Assembly: GCA_009741485.1 (NCBI GenBank)
Contig: CM019217.1
Span: 46,948,136-47,012,135 of the forward strand
Direction of reading: 5' to 3'
DNA: 64,000 bases
Origin: Malurus cyaneus samueli
Taxonomy: Eukaryota > Chordata > Aves > Passeriformes > Maluridae
Below are positions 53,139 to 62,500 of the stretch, piece after piece (positions within the stretch are counted from its first letter, which is position 1; each line of letters starts with the position of its first letter). Both the position numbers and the translations under genes were made by a program. The notes under the pieces are model-generated. The model was not told the origin of the DNA, searched no databases, and saw nothing but the letters and a program-made list of their open reading frames with translations.

Positions 53139-53256
53139 TAACTCGCGAAATTACCTCACCGCCCTCGTAATTTCCAAAGCTGAACTGTGACAGAGGGGGG
53201 TCCCCAATCACTCCTGCTCCCTTCCCCGCGCACCCCACCCGCCTCTATCAAGTCCC
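53139..53256. other. 118-bp segment present in B, absent in B'
   Basis: Arm B runs from CGGTGCT through 118 bp before AAGGATCAG. In B' the reverse-complement sequence joins CGGTGCT directly to AAGGATCAG (at 61,367/61,368). Flanks on one side match for 1.4 kb. It may be a heterozygous deletion, a collapsed or mis-joined read, or a gap-closing loss. No repeat at the edges is obvious. Confidence 0.85.
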
Positions 53257-53510
53257 AAGGATCAGACTTTTTGCAACGTAAATCCCAAAGCATGACGTCC
53301 TTACGGTCAGGTAAGACAAAAATCAACGAATACCGCGGTTTTAAGCAAATAAAAGCCAAGACCCAGCAAACCCCTTCGGTATCACGAGAAAACGCCCGTG
53401 ATTTCTACGATTTACAACAAGTCGCCCAAGCAGCCCAGGGCGGCTCGGGACTTGCCATTATCCGTCGCACAGAGGCAGGGACTGAAGCAGCGCACACGGC
53501 TCGTCCCCTT

Positions 53511-53554
53511 ATCTGCAGGGATATATTCCCGTATCTGCAGGGATATATCCATAT
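53511..53554. repeat. 22-bp direct repeat, two copies
   Basis: ATCTGCAGGGATATAT is repeated with a period of 22 bp (53,511 and 53,533). The same pair occurs in inverted orientation in B' at about 61,070-61,115. The core GGGATATATCC is near-palindromic. Confidence 0.8.
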
Positions 53555-54829
53555 CCGAGGTCGTCGCGCTTGCCTTCCCCGTAAATGGGAACGTTTTAAT
53601 GGTCAGGCAACACCGCGTTGCTTCTTGGACTTGGACGTATATTTTAATTAATGGCATTAAAAGTGTTTAGATAGCAATTTCCCCTGCAGCTCGCCGAGTA
53701 AAAAACAGACTGGCTAGTACGGTAACAAGGCAGGAAATTTTGCATGTACTACAATAATCCAGGTTCATAATTGATGTTTAAGAAAATAACCATTTGTTTC
53801 TCGGCAGAGGAAGTTAAAGTTACCATGTCAGGGAGCATATGTGGATATTACTTTTATAAATACTTAGTCGAATAAAGCTGACTTGGAAGGGCTCATAAAT
53901 TTATTATATCAGAAAGGTCCCCACTTTCCCATTAGATCGTGCTAAGGGCTTTGATTAAGACCACCTGTTCATCGGGAAGAAAAGGCAGGGGAGGGTAAAA
54001 AGGCCTTTCTTCTTCGCAAACCATTTATAAAGCAATGTCACCCTTCCTTTCCACATTATTTAACACTTATTACTGGCCGAGGGAAAAAGTGCCAGACTCT
54101 GGTAAAGCCTATTTGTGCACAATTTAATATCGTGTATGTTTCCGGGATTAAAAATTATCGGCTCGTAATACTTTCGCGTTTGGAATTACCCCGGATTTTG
54201 CTTGCTAGCCTTCCTTTAGCCTAAGCTTTTCTTCTTCTGGGGGTTTTGATGTCCAGCTAGCAAATCCTGTTTAAAGTCCCCGGGGGCAGGTGGACTCGGG
54301 AAGGGGACGTGGCCTCTCCTGAAATCATTGGATGTTATTTGAGAAATAGGGAGCTGTTTGGCCAAACAGGGTTAATACAGTATTCTTACAAGGAGGTGTT
54401 TAACCACGAGACCAGGAATACGTGCATTATTAATTCACTCTAGTTTCCTGTATTATTAATTCAGGTTAATGTATTTTATTTAAACAAAATTACGTTTATC
54501 TTGGATTAAACAGTCTCTCGAAATACAGAGCGCTTGTTTTCTTCACTGTAATATGTTTGCATTGCTGTTTTTCTTTACCACCCCTCGGGCTCAACTATCA
54601 GACCCCCTGAAATGGGCAGGGGAAGAGAGGCAGGACCTCGCTCTGCCTGCAGACGGGGCGCTGTGGGGGTGCCTACCTCTGGGGGCAGGAGAGGGCTGGC
54701 AGTTGTTTACGGGCGAGGGGGTGTGTCAAAAAATAGAAAATAAAAATAAAATACGAGAGCGACGGTGCGGGTGTCTAAACGGCGCGCTGACAGCGATGCT
54801 TTTTTTGGGGAGCACGCGCTGACGGCGGG

Positions 54830-55200
54830 AGCTGGTGCGCCGCTGCAGCCGAGGGGGTGCGCGCACCCCTGTCCCCTTGTACTTCCCTCTGCCGCGGCCG
54901 CGCACCTCCCGGCGCAAGCGGCGCCCGGCGCCCGCGCGGCCACCGGCGGAGCAGAGGCGGCCTGGCGCCGCGCAGGCGGCCCGACCGGCGCTGGCCGCCG
55001 CCGCGCAGCGTGCCCGCGGACGCGGGAGGGGTCGCCGCCTGTCACTGGCGCTGGGAGGCGGCCGCCCGGACACCGTGATGTCGGCGGGCTCTATGTGGCC
55101 CTCCAGGCCTCGCTGCTCTCTCCCTTTAGATGTCCGCCTTCTCGGAAAAGACACTCGAGGCGGGGGCTGCACCCTGGGGACGGGGACACGGGGCGGGAGG
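54830..55200 (-). other. PITX2: Inverted copy of candidate PITX2 exon 3 and downstream GC-rich DNA
   Basis: On the minus strand an acceptor CCGTCCCCAG at about 55,170 is followed by sequence that, joined to the last G of exon 2, reads G-C-S-P-R-L-E-C-L-F. This is close to the start of the PITX2b-specific exon, G-V-Q-P-A-A-V-E-C-L-F in human. Here the VQP part is lost by a one-base difference from the B' copy. The downstream frame does not match PITX2b. Treat this copy as lower quality in its GC-rich part. Confidence 0.35.
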
Positions 55201-55374
55201 GCAGGCAGAGGTGACTGGGTGGGTGGGTAGGTGGTCAGCGCCTACGCTGCGCACCCTTCGCGGAGGCGGCGCCTCTTCCCGGGGGCCGGTCCGCCTGGCT
55301 CCATACCCGCGCACCGCTCCGCACGGCAGCGGGGCCGCTGTACCTCAGGCCCGGCGGGCGGTGGTGTCTCTTAC

Positions 55375-55430
55375 CTAGCTGAACACAGGCGGAGACAAGT
55401 TTGCGGCAGTTGGACTCCATTACCCGTTAT
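55375..55430 (-). CDS. PITX2: PITX2 exon 2, inverted copy (isoform a/b start)
   Basis: Identical in sequence to the exon at 59,196-59,251 but on the minus strand. The acceptor TTTTGCAG ends at 55,431, the ATG is at 55,420-55,418, and the donor GTAAGAG starts at 55,374. The coding part is 46 nt, giving MESNCRKLVSACVQL plus the first base of the next codon. It is very likely a redundant copy created by an inverted contig rather than a second gene. If so, annotation pipelines would report a false second PITX2 5' end on the minus strand, with exon 1 at 57,739 upstream of it in the correct order. Confidence 0.85.
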
Positions 55431-55879
55431 CTGCAAAAGATGAAGGCACCGGAGTTTTAAAACCTTTATTTTGGGATGAAAATACATGCAAAAAACTGAA
55501 ACCCAGCCGCCCCGGGAGCTACGTCGCAACGATGCGGGCTGAATCCCGCACCTTTCTCCAGTGATACACACAGAGTGTCCCTTCTCTCTGCCTCAACCTC
55601 AGGTCCCTTCCTAAGTCACACCACAGGACAGGCGCAAACACCCGGGGCTGTTTCCCAGCCCGTCGAACAGCCCAGCCTCCCTCCACTGCTAGTTATTTGG
55701 GGACGTGGAGGAGAGTGCCCGAACCTCGTCGCCGTGCTCTGGCGCGGAACAGGCCGTTCCCGGTGGCAGGGGTGCCGTAGGGCAGCGGGTCCAGCGACCG
55801 CTCCCCCACCGCGGCGGAAGTTGCGCGGCAGCCACTGCGTCTCCGCGCTCCTCGGCCGCCACCGCCGCCTCCCACTATC

Positions 55880-56130
55880 TGAGAGGTCGGGCAGTAAAAT
55901 CACAGGATTAGTGCCTGATTGAGATGTCTGTTCGTGAGATATTACAAAATTCATTATCACAGCTCCTACTAACTCGATATGAAGTAACACAGATGGGATT
56001 TTATTAGTCCAGGCTTCAAATGTTTACTTATGATAATTTCGGGGGAAATTTGCATGTCACCATCATTTCGGTAATCTTTCTTCTTCTTCTTCGCTTCTTT
56101 TTTAATGTCTGGACCGGGCGCATTATTAGC
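55880..56130. promoter_or_regulatory. Candidate conserved non-coding block in intron 1
   Basis: AT-rich, non-repetitive block with several TAAT cores, a TGCATGTCA-like octamer-type sequence and an ATTATTAGC motif. It is retained in both inverted copies with few differences (B' partner about 58,490-58,745). Its look is that of constrained regulatory DNA near developmental genes, but conservation cannot be measured from one genome. Confidence 0.3.
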
Positions 56131-56179
56131 TGGTGCTTAGAAATCCGGCGGCCTGGAGCCGAAGCAGTTTGGATGAGCA

Positions 56180-56300
56180 GCCCAGACACAGCGCTCAGAG
56201 AGAAGGGCCCCGTGGCCTCGGCCCTGCCACCCTCCGCCGTGCAGGCAGCATGAGGCCGTGGAAAAAGGGAAGGAAGAGGGTGAAAAAAAAAACACAAAAA
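56180..56300. other. 121-bp linker between B and A', the missing piece of the 47,397 gap
   Basis: Single-copy sequence in the window. It is GC-rich in its left half and A-rich in its right half. It lies between the end of arm B and the start of A'. In reverse complement it would connect the end of arm A (47,396) to the start of B' (58,441). Its A-rich half and sharp GC change explain why an assembly broke here. Confidence 0.8.
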
Positions 56301-58440
56301 GTAAATACAAAAACAAAAAAACAAAAAAACCCAAACAAAAGAGGGAGAAAAGAAATCAGAAAGTGAGGTATTGAGATTCTGGGGTCGTGTCTGTGACCAG
56401 GGCGATTTATTCCAAGCTGAACGACCGCCGGGGAGGGAACTCCGCTTCCCAGCAGCTGGGCCTACCCATGAGCAGTGCCTAAATTAGACCGGGAAGGTGA
56501 TTAAGAGAACTTAATTTCTCAGAGCATACTTATTTGGGATGGGTCTTCTCTCACGATAGTCACTGCGTGCCAAATGCCCCGCCCCGCGGCTGCTCTACTG
56601 GCTGATTTACTCTCACGGTGGAGACACACGGCTCCCCGCCACGCACACCCACTGCCACCGGAAGTTTTTTCCTCTGTACTGAAATGCCGGAGCTCTCCAG
56701 AGGAAAAGTGTTTCTCGGACTGATTATTATTCTTTCCTCGCTCTCAGTTGCCCGTTGCTGCTCTCTTATCTCTGTTTCCGGCTATCCTCATAATTTTGTT
56801 TCAAAGGCACATCGCAGGAACGGCCAAAGAGGAGCATTTTTTCTATTGACTCCACCCGGCGACCAAAAATAACTCCACCTTGCTTTTCCACTTCCTTTCT
56901 TCTGAGTACCAGATTTAAGCATACCTCCGCACCTTGCGGCGGCCATCAGCCCACAAACCACGCACCGTGCGACCTATTTTCTCTCCGCGCCGGGCCTCGC
57001 AGCAGCAACCTGGCGGGTGCAGAGTAAACTGCAGGCGCGGACCGGGAAAGCGGTGTCACGCAGGTTATTATTTTTTTCTTATGAAGTACCTATCACTATT
57101 CTTTCGGGAAAAAAATACCCACACTCTCCCAAAAATAGCGAGTGCCTGGCAAGGATCTCAGGCACGCCGAAATGGTGTACAGGGGGTTTGTTTTCCAGTG
57201 ATTTTCGGCGGGAGGCTTTCCGCCAGAGCCCCAGGCGGCCTGAGCTCTCAAACAAAGGGGGTTCTGTGTTTGGCCTTACCCCACCGCGGCGACCGCGGGC
57301 AGCCGTGCCCTGCCGCTCTCTCGGCGGGCGGTTGCCGGTGGTTCCCAGCCGGCAGACCCGTAGGCCAGCTCGGCAGACCCTCCCGCATCGCGTTGGGGTC
57401 CGAGCCCGTGCCGGCGCCGCTGCCGCCTCCCGCCCGGTCCGCGCTCGCGCAGAAAGGCGCAGTCCTACGTGCGCGGGCCGGTTGCTCGGAAGCGCCGCCC
57501 CTGCCGAGAGAGGTTGCGGACAGCACGCAGGCGGCCAACGGCGCGGGGGACAGCTTCGTTCCCTCGCTGACAGCCCCCGCGGGACGGGCCGCCGCCGCGT
57601 AGGACATCAGCAACGCGAGCCGCAGGATCCTGCCCAGCGGCCAGCGGCTTCTCCGCTCGTCCGGGGTGCGCAGGCGGACTTGCCGGGTTCGCAGTCCGCC
57701 GCCCGTTCCGCAGATACCCCCCGAGCCCCCGCACTCACCGGACCGGTTTTGCGCTGCCCGCCCCGCTGCTCTCTGCTGCTGTGCCTGTGCTGGCGGTGTG
57801 TGGCTGGAGGTCCGCGCCGGGCTCCTGGCTGCTGTCGGCGGCCGCTTGAGCCCTCTCTGTTCTTCTCTCTCCCCGCTCCTCTCTTGCGCCCCGCCCCGCC
57901 GCCCGCTTTCCCGCGGGCCCTAGACGTCACACAGCCCGAGCGCTCCCCTTCTCTCTCTCTGGGCCGGGCCGGGCCGGGGCGGCGGCCTCCGCGGTTCTCG
58001 CGGGCAACGGGCACAGCGGCGCGTGCAGTCCCCGACCGCGGAGGTGGTGTTGTCGCGGGGCCAGGAGGAAGGACAAAAGTCGGCGGAGGCGGGCGGCGGA
58101 CGAGGCTTTGGTAGCCGAGGAAATCGAGTGAGCGAGGACGGCCGTGCTCTCCGCCCCGCGGCAGGCGCGCCTGCTCCGCCCGGCTGGGAGGGGCACAAGT
58201 AAACTGTGGCCCGAAGTTTTCCCGGCCCGGGTGCGGCGGGCTGTATCCTTGCACCAGGTGTGAAGAGGACGTCAGCCTGTTTCGGGAAGAGGTCTCGGTT
58301 TCCTGTTTTTAACCCACTTCCCCCCTTCCCCAATTTTTTCTTAATTCCTTATATTATATAATATATATATATATAATATATCATATATATTTCCAAAAAA
58401 AAATTCGGGGTGTTCTGTTGTTGCTGCTATCGGAGCTCAC
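56301..58440 (-). repeat. Inverted-repeat arm A' (copy of 45,330-47,396)
   Basis: Reverse complement of arm A with many single-base insertions and substitutions, concentrated in the CpG island (57.2-58.2 kb). It ends at 58,440 with GAGCTCAC, exactly where homology to A stops, and is followed without a gap by B'. It contains a noisy copy of the a/b promoter and exon 1 donor on the minus strand (exon end 57,739). Long open frames across it (up to 365 codons, 57,017-58,114) are products of GC content and indels. Confidence 0.93.
57739..57880 (-). other. PITX2: Inverted copy of PITX2 a/b exon 1
   Basis: On the minus strand CCGGTCCG is followed by GTGAGTGCGG, with the donor GT at 57,738-57,737, equivalent to the plus-strand donor at 45,981. 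The CRE equivalent at 57,922-57,929 has its last base changed. Start approximate; probably redundant. Confidence 0.5.
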
Positions 58441-59195
58441 TGCTCATCCCAAACATGCTTCGGCTCCAGGCCGCCGGATTTCTAAGCACCAGCTAATAAT
58501 GCGCCCGGTCCAGAACATTAAAAAAGAAGCGAAGAAGAAGAAGAAAGATTACCGAAATGATGGTGACATGCAAATTTCCCCCGAAATTATCATAAGTAAA
58601 CATTTGAAGCCTGGACTAATAAAATCCCATCTGTGTTACTTCATATCGAGTTAGTAGGGAGCTGTGATAATGAATTTTGTAATATCTCACGAACAGACAT
58701 CTCAATCAGGCACTAATCCTGTGATTTTACTGCCCGACCTCTCAGATAGTGGGAGGCGGCGGTGGCGGCCGAGGAGCGCGGAGACGCAGTGGCTGCCGCG
58801 CAACTTCCGCCGCGGTGGGGGAGCGGTCGCTGGCACCCGCTGCCCTACGGCACCCCTGCCACCGGGAACGGCCTGTTCCGCGCCAGAGCACGGCGACGAG
58901 GTTCGGGCACTCTCCTCCACGTCCCCAAATAACTAGCAGTGGAGGGAGGCTGGGCTGTTCGACGGGCTGGGAAACAGCCCCGGGTGTTTGCGCCTGTCCT
59001 GTGGTGTGACTTAGGAAGGGACCTGAGGTTGAGGCAGAGAGAAGGGACACTCTGTGCGTATCACTGGAGAAAGGTGCGGGATTCAGCCCGCATCGTTGCG
59101 ACGTAGCTCCCGGGGCGGCTGGGTTTCAGTTTTTTGCATGTATTTTCAATCCCAAAATAAAGGTTTTAAAACTCCGGTGCCTTCATCTTTTGCAG
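58441..59195 (+). other. PITX2: PITX2 intron 1, right part
   Basis: Runs from the junction with A' to the exon 2 acceptor. It includes the candidate conserved block at about 58,490-58,745 and a CpG-rich stretch at about 58,750-58,930. It ends with the pyrimidine-rich CTTCATCTTTTGCAG. Confidence 0.6.
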
Positions 59196-59251
59196 ATAAC
59201 GGGTAATGGAGTCCAACTGCCGCAAACTTGTCTCCGCCTGTGTTCAGCTAG
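59196..59251 (+). CDS. PITX2: PITX2 exon 2 with the isoform a/b start codon (partial CDS 59,206-59,251)
   Basis: PITX2 is a nuclear paired-like/bicoid-class homeodomain transcription factor acting in left-right patterning and in eye, pituitary, tooth and heart development. Acceptor CATCTTTTGCAG ends at 59,195 and donor GTAAGAG starts at 59,252. The ATG at 59,206 has G at -3 and G at +4, a strong initiation context. The 46 coding bases give MESNCRKLVSACVQL and leave one base (G) for the next exon. Human PITX2 a/b starts METNCRKLVSACVQL: 14 of 15 residues are identical, and the exon ends at the same residue with the same phase. In isoform a this exon splices to the homeodomain exon; in isoform b to the extra exon just downstream. 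Those later common exons are outside the window. The exon is identical in the inverted copy at 55,375-55,430. Confidence 0.92.
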
Positions 59252-59456
59252 GTAAGAGACACCACCGCCCGCCGGGCCTGAGGTACAGCGGCCCCGCTGC
59301 CGTGCGGAGCGGTGCGCGGGTATGGAGCCAGGCGGACCGGCCCCCGGGAAGAGGCGCCGCCTCCGCGAAGGGCTGCGCAGCGTAGGGCGCTGACCACCTA
59401 CCCACCCACCCAGTCACCTCTGCCCTGCCCTCCCCGCCCCGTGTCCCCGTCCCCAG
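59252..59456 (+). other. PITX2: PITX2 intron 2
   Basis: Short GC-rich intron of 205 bp beginning GTAAGAG and ending CCGTCCCCAG. It is present if exon 3 is used; otherwise it is part of a longer intron to the homeodomain exon. Confidence 0.5.
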
Positions 59457-59530
59457 GGGTGCAGCCCGGCCGCGTCGAGTGTCTTTTCGAGAAGGGGACA
59501 TCTAAAGGAGAGAGCCAGCGGGCCCTGGAG
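59457..59530 (+). CDS. PITX2: Candidate PITX2b-specific exon 3, diverged; 3' end not defined
   Basis: Acceptor CCGTCCCCAG ends at 59,456. With the leftover G of exon 2 the frame reads G-V-Q-P-G-R-V-E-C-L-F-E-K. Human PITX2b reads G-V-Q-P-A-A-V-E-C-L-F-S-K at the same place, so ten of these thirteen residues agree, in the same phase. After this the translation (GTSKGESQRALEGH) no longer resembles the human exon, and I see no donor in the expected range. The inverted copy (about 55,170 downwards on the minus strand) differs by indels here. It could be a real but poorly sequenced exon, or a bird exon that has decayed. The end given is arbitrary. Confidence 0.5.
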
Positions 59531-62500
59531 GGCCACATAGAGCCGCCGACATCACGGTGTCGGCGGGGCCGCCTCCAGGCGGCCAGTGACAGCGCGACCC
59601 CTCGCGCCTGTCCGGGCACGCGCGCGGCGGCGGGCGCAGCGCCGGGTCGGCCGCCTGCGCGGCGCCAGGCCGCCTCTGCTGCCCGCCTGGCTGCGCCGGG
59701 GCCGGCGCCGCTTGCGCCGGGAATGTGCGCGGCGCGCGGCAGAGGGAAGTACAAGGAAGGGTGCGCGGCACCCCCATCGGTGCAGGGGCACAGCTCCGCC
59801 TCAGCGCCGTGCTCCCAAAAAAAGCATCGCTGTCAGCGCCGTTTAGACACCCGCACCGTTCGCCTCTCGTATTTATTTTTATTTTCTATTTTTTGACACC
59901 ACCCCCTCGCCCGTAAACAAGCTGCCAGCCCTCTCCTGCCCCCAGAGGTAGGCACCCCCACAGCGCCCCGTCTGCAGGCAGAGCGAGGTCCTGCCTCTCT
60001 TCCCCTGCCCATTTCAGGGGGTCTGATAGTTGAGCCCGAGGGGTGGTAAAGAAAAACAGCAATGCAAACATATTACAGTGAAGAAAACAAGCGCTCTGTA
60101 TTTCGAGAGACTGTTTAATCCAAGATAAACGTAATTTTGTTTAAATAAAATACATTAACCTGAATTAATAATACAGGAAACTAGAGTGAATTAATAATGC
60201 ACGTATTCCTGGTCTCGTGGTTAAACACCTCCTTGTAAGAATACTGTATTAACCCTGTTTGGCCAAACAGCTCCCTATTTCTCAAATAACATCCAATGAT
60301 TTCAGGAGAGGCCACGTCCCCTTCCCGAGTCCACCTGCCCCCGGGGACTTTAAACAGGATTTGCTAGCTGGACATCAAAACCCCCAGAAGAAGAAAAGCT
60401 TAGGCTAAAGGAAGGCTAGCAAGCAAAATCCGGGGTAATTCCAAACGCGAAAGTATTACGAGCCGATAATTTTTAATCCCGGAAACATACACGATATTAA
60501 ATTGTGCACAAATAGGCTTTACCAGAGTCTGGCACTTTTTCCCTCGGCCAGTAATAAGTGTTAAATAATGTGGAAAGGAAGGGTGACATTGCTTTATAAA
60601 TGGTTTGCGAAGAAGAAAGGCCTTTTTACCCTCCCCTGCCTTTTCTTCCCGATGAACAGGTGGTCTTAATCAAAGCCCTTAGCACGATCTAATGGGAAAG
60701 TGGGGACCTTTCTGATATAATAAATTTATGAGCCCTTCCAAGTCAGCTTTATTCGACTAAGTATTTATAAAAGTAATATCCACATATGCTCCCTGACATG
60801 GTAACTTTAACTTCCTCTGCCGAGAAACAAATGGTTATTTTCTTAAACATCAATTATGAACCTGGATTATTGTAGTACATGCAAAATTTCCTGCCTTGTT
60901 ACCGTACTAGCCAGTCTGTTTTTTACTCGGCGAGCTGCAGGGGAAATTGCTATCTAAACACTTTTAATGCCATTAATTAAAATATACGTCCAAGTCCAAG
61001 AAGCAACGCGGTGTTGCCTGACCATTAAAACGTTCCCATTTACGGGGAAGGCAAGCGCGACGACCTCGGATATGGATATATCCCTGCAGATACGGGAATA
61101 TATCCCTGCAGATAAGGGGACGAGCCGTGTGCGCTGCTTCAGTCCCTGCCTCTGTGCGACGGATAATGGCAAGTCCCGAGCCGCCCTGGGCTGCTTGGGC
61201 GACTTGTTGTAAATCGTAGAAATCACGGGCGTTTTCTCGTGATACCGAAGGGGTTTGCTGGGTCTTGGCTTTTATTTGCTTAAAACCGCGGTATTCGTTG
61301 ATTTTTGTCTTACCTGACCGTAAGGACGTCATGCTTTGGGATTTACGTTGCAAAAAGTCTGATCCTTAGCACCGTCGGTGGCCACGAGCAGAGTGATCGC
61401 TAACTAGAATCACTGGCAGTAATAGCGATACATGTGACTGTTCGTCAAATCGATGGGTCTACGAAAGGAGAAAAGAATTCAGTAGGAGACCTCCAAACGA
61501 CACAGCATGCCGGGTTCTCGCGGGGAATGGGGCCCGGAGGGGGAGCGTTATTCCGAAGAACGAGTCCGTGGCCACGCCAAGGAGAGGAAAATGGGAAAGT
61601 ATGAAAATATTATTGCAGCCTAGAGTGTCAAACGGAGCCCGGCGGGTGTCAGGTTTCTTCAGAGAGACGGGAAAATTGCTGCTGGGTGACCAGTCCCACA
61701 AAATTAGGAAAACTTCAGCACATGCTTCGGCAGTCCCACAGCACATGTAAATATGCAAATGGTTTATGTGAAATTTTTACGCGGGGCGAAAGGATGCTTA
61801 AGCTATTTGTGTGTACGTATGCATATATATAATCTGTACATTGTTAGTTCTGTGAATTCTACTTAAGGAATCCTTCCCTGTAATCGATAATCTGGGTATT
61901 GCTGAAACAGCAGCTTCCAACATAAAAGGTTGAAATTATATTCCATCTTATATCACCATTCAGCATCTCAAATTGATTGTTTCCCTCTCTGCCCAAAAAA
62001 AAAAAAAACCCTCAAAACAAACCCAAAAAAACAAAACAAATTGATCTGAATATTCTGTAACTGAACATTACATTTCTTATCTCAAGAACCATTATACCTT
62101 AGACGGCTGATTCAGCTTTTCAGTGAAGACACTGCAGCGTGCAAAGCAAAGTCGCCCGAGCCTTTTTTGAGCGCCGGGAAGAGGTGGGCGAGCAGCCCTG
62201 CCCCCGCGGGAGGACCAGCGCGGGGGCCGAGGCGGAGCGGACCGTCGCTGTCGCCGCTGGCCGCCAGGCAGAGCGAACGGCACCTCCCCACCACATAGCG
62301 TGGCCAAATTGTCCCGGAATTGTGACCCGAGTCGTGGAGCCGGGATGTCCTCTGTCCGGGCGCAAGCACTCCGCTGGTGTGCGGCCCCTGCGCGGCGCCG
62401 AGGAAGGTGCGCGCCCCGTCCCGCACCTCCCCCAAGCGCAAATTAAAGTTATTATTGCGCTTCGCTTATAGAAATTTCCCCTCTCCGTTGCGCTGAGAAT

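Larger units (their letters stand above)
50420..56179 (-). repeat. Inverted-repeat arm B (partner B' at 58,441-64,000)
   Basis: B' is the reverse complement of this arm and is followed to the window edge, so the pairing may continue beyond. The outer edge is sharp: GGATGAGCA at 56,171-56,179 pairs with the first bases of B' at 58,441. Arm B carries PITX2 exon 2 and candidate exon 3 on the minus strand. It has 118 bp (53,139-53,256) that B' lacks. The interval 53,257-54,702 pairs with 59,922-61,367; both are 1,446 bp and agreed wherever I compared them. Confidence 0.93.

Noticed and set aside
53187..53651. 154-codon frame, retained partly in both inverted copies
   Set aside because: The apparent conservation is only because one copy is the inverse duplicate of the other. 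The 118-bp difference removes its start in B'. No domain was recognised.
54830..55380. Long GC-rich frames (up to 149 codons) beside exon 2 and exon 3
   Set aside because: They read through the introns and GC-rich flanks. Only the short exon pieces bounded by splice sites match PITX2.
57017..58114. 365-codon frame in A'
   Set aside because: It is the noisy inverted copy of the same CpG island. The frame arises from indels and does not correspond to the frame in arm A.
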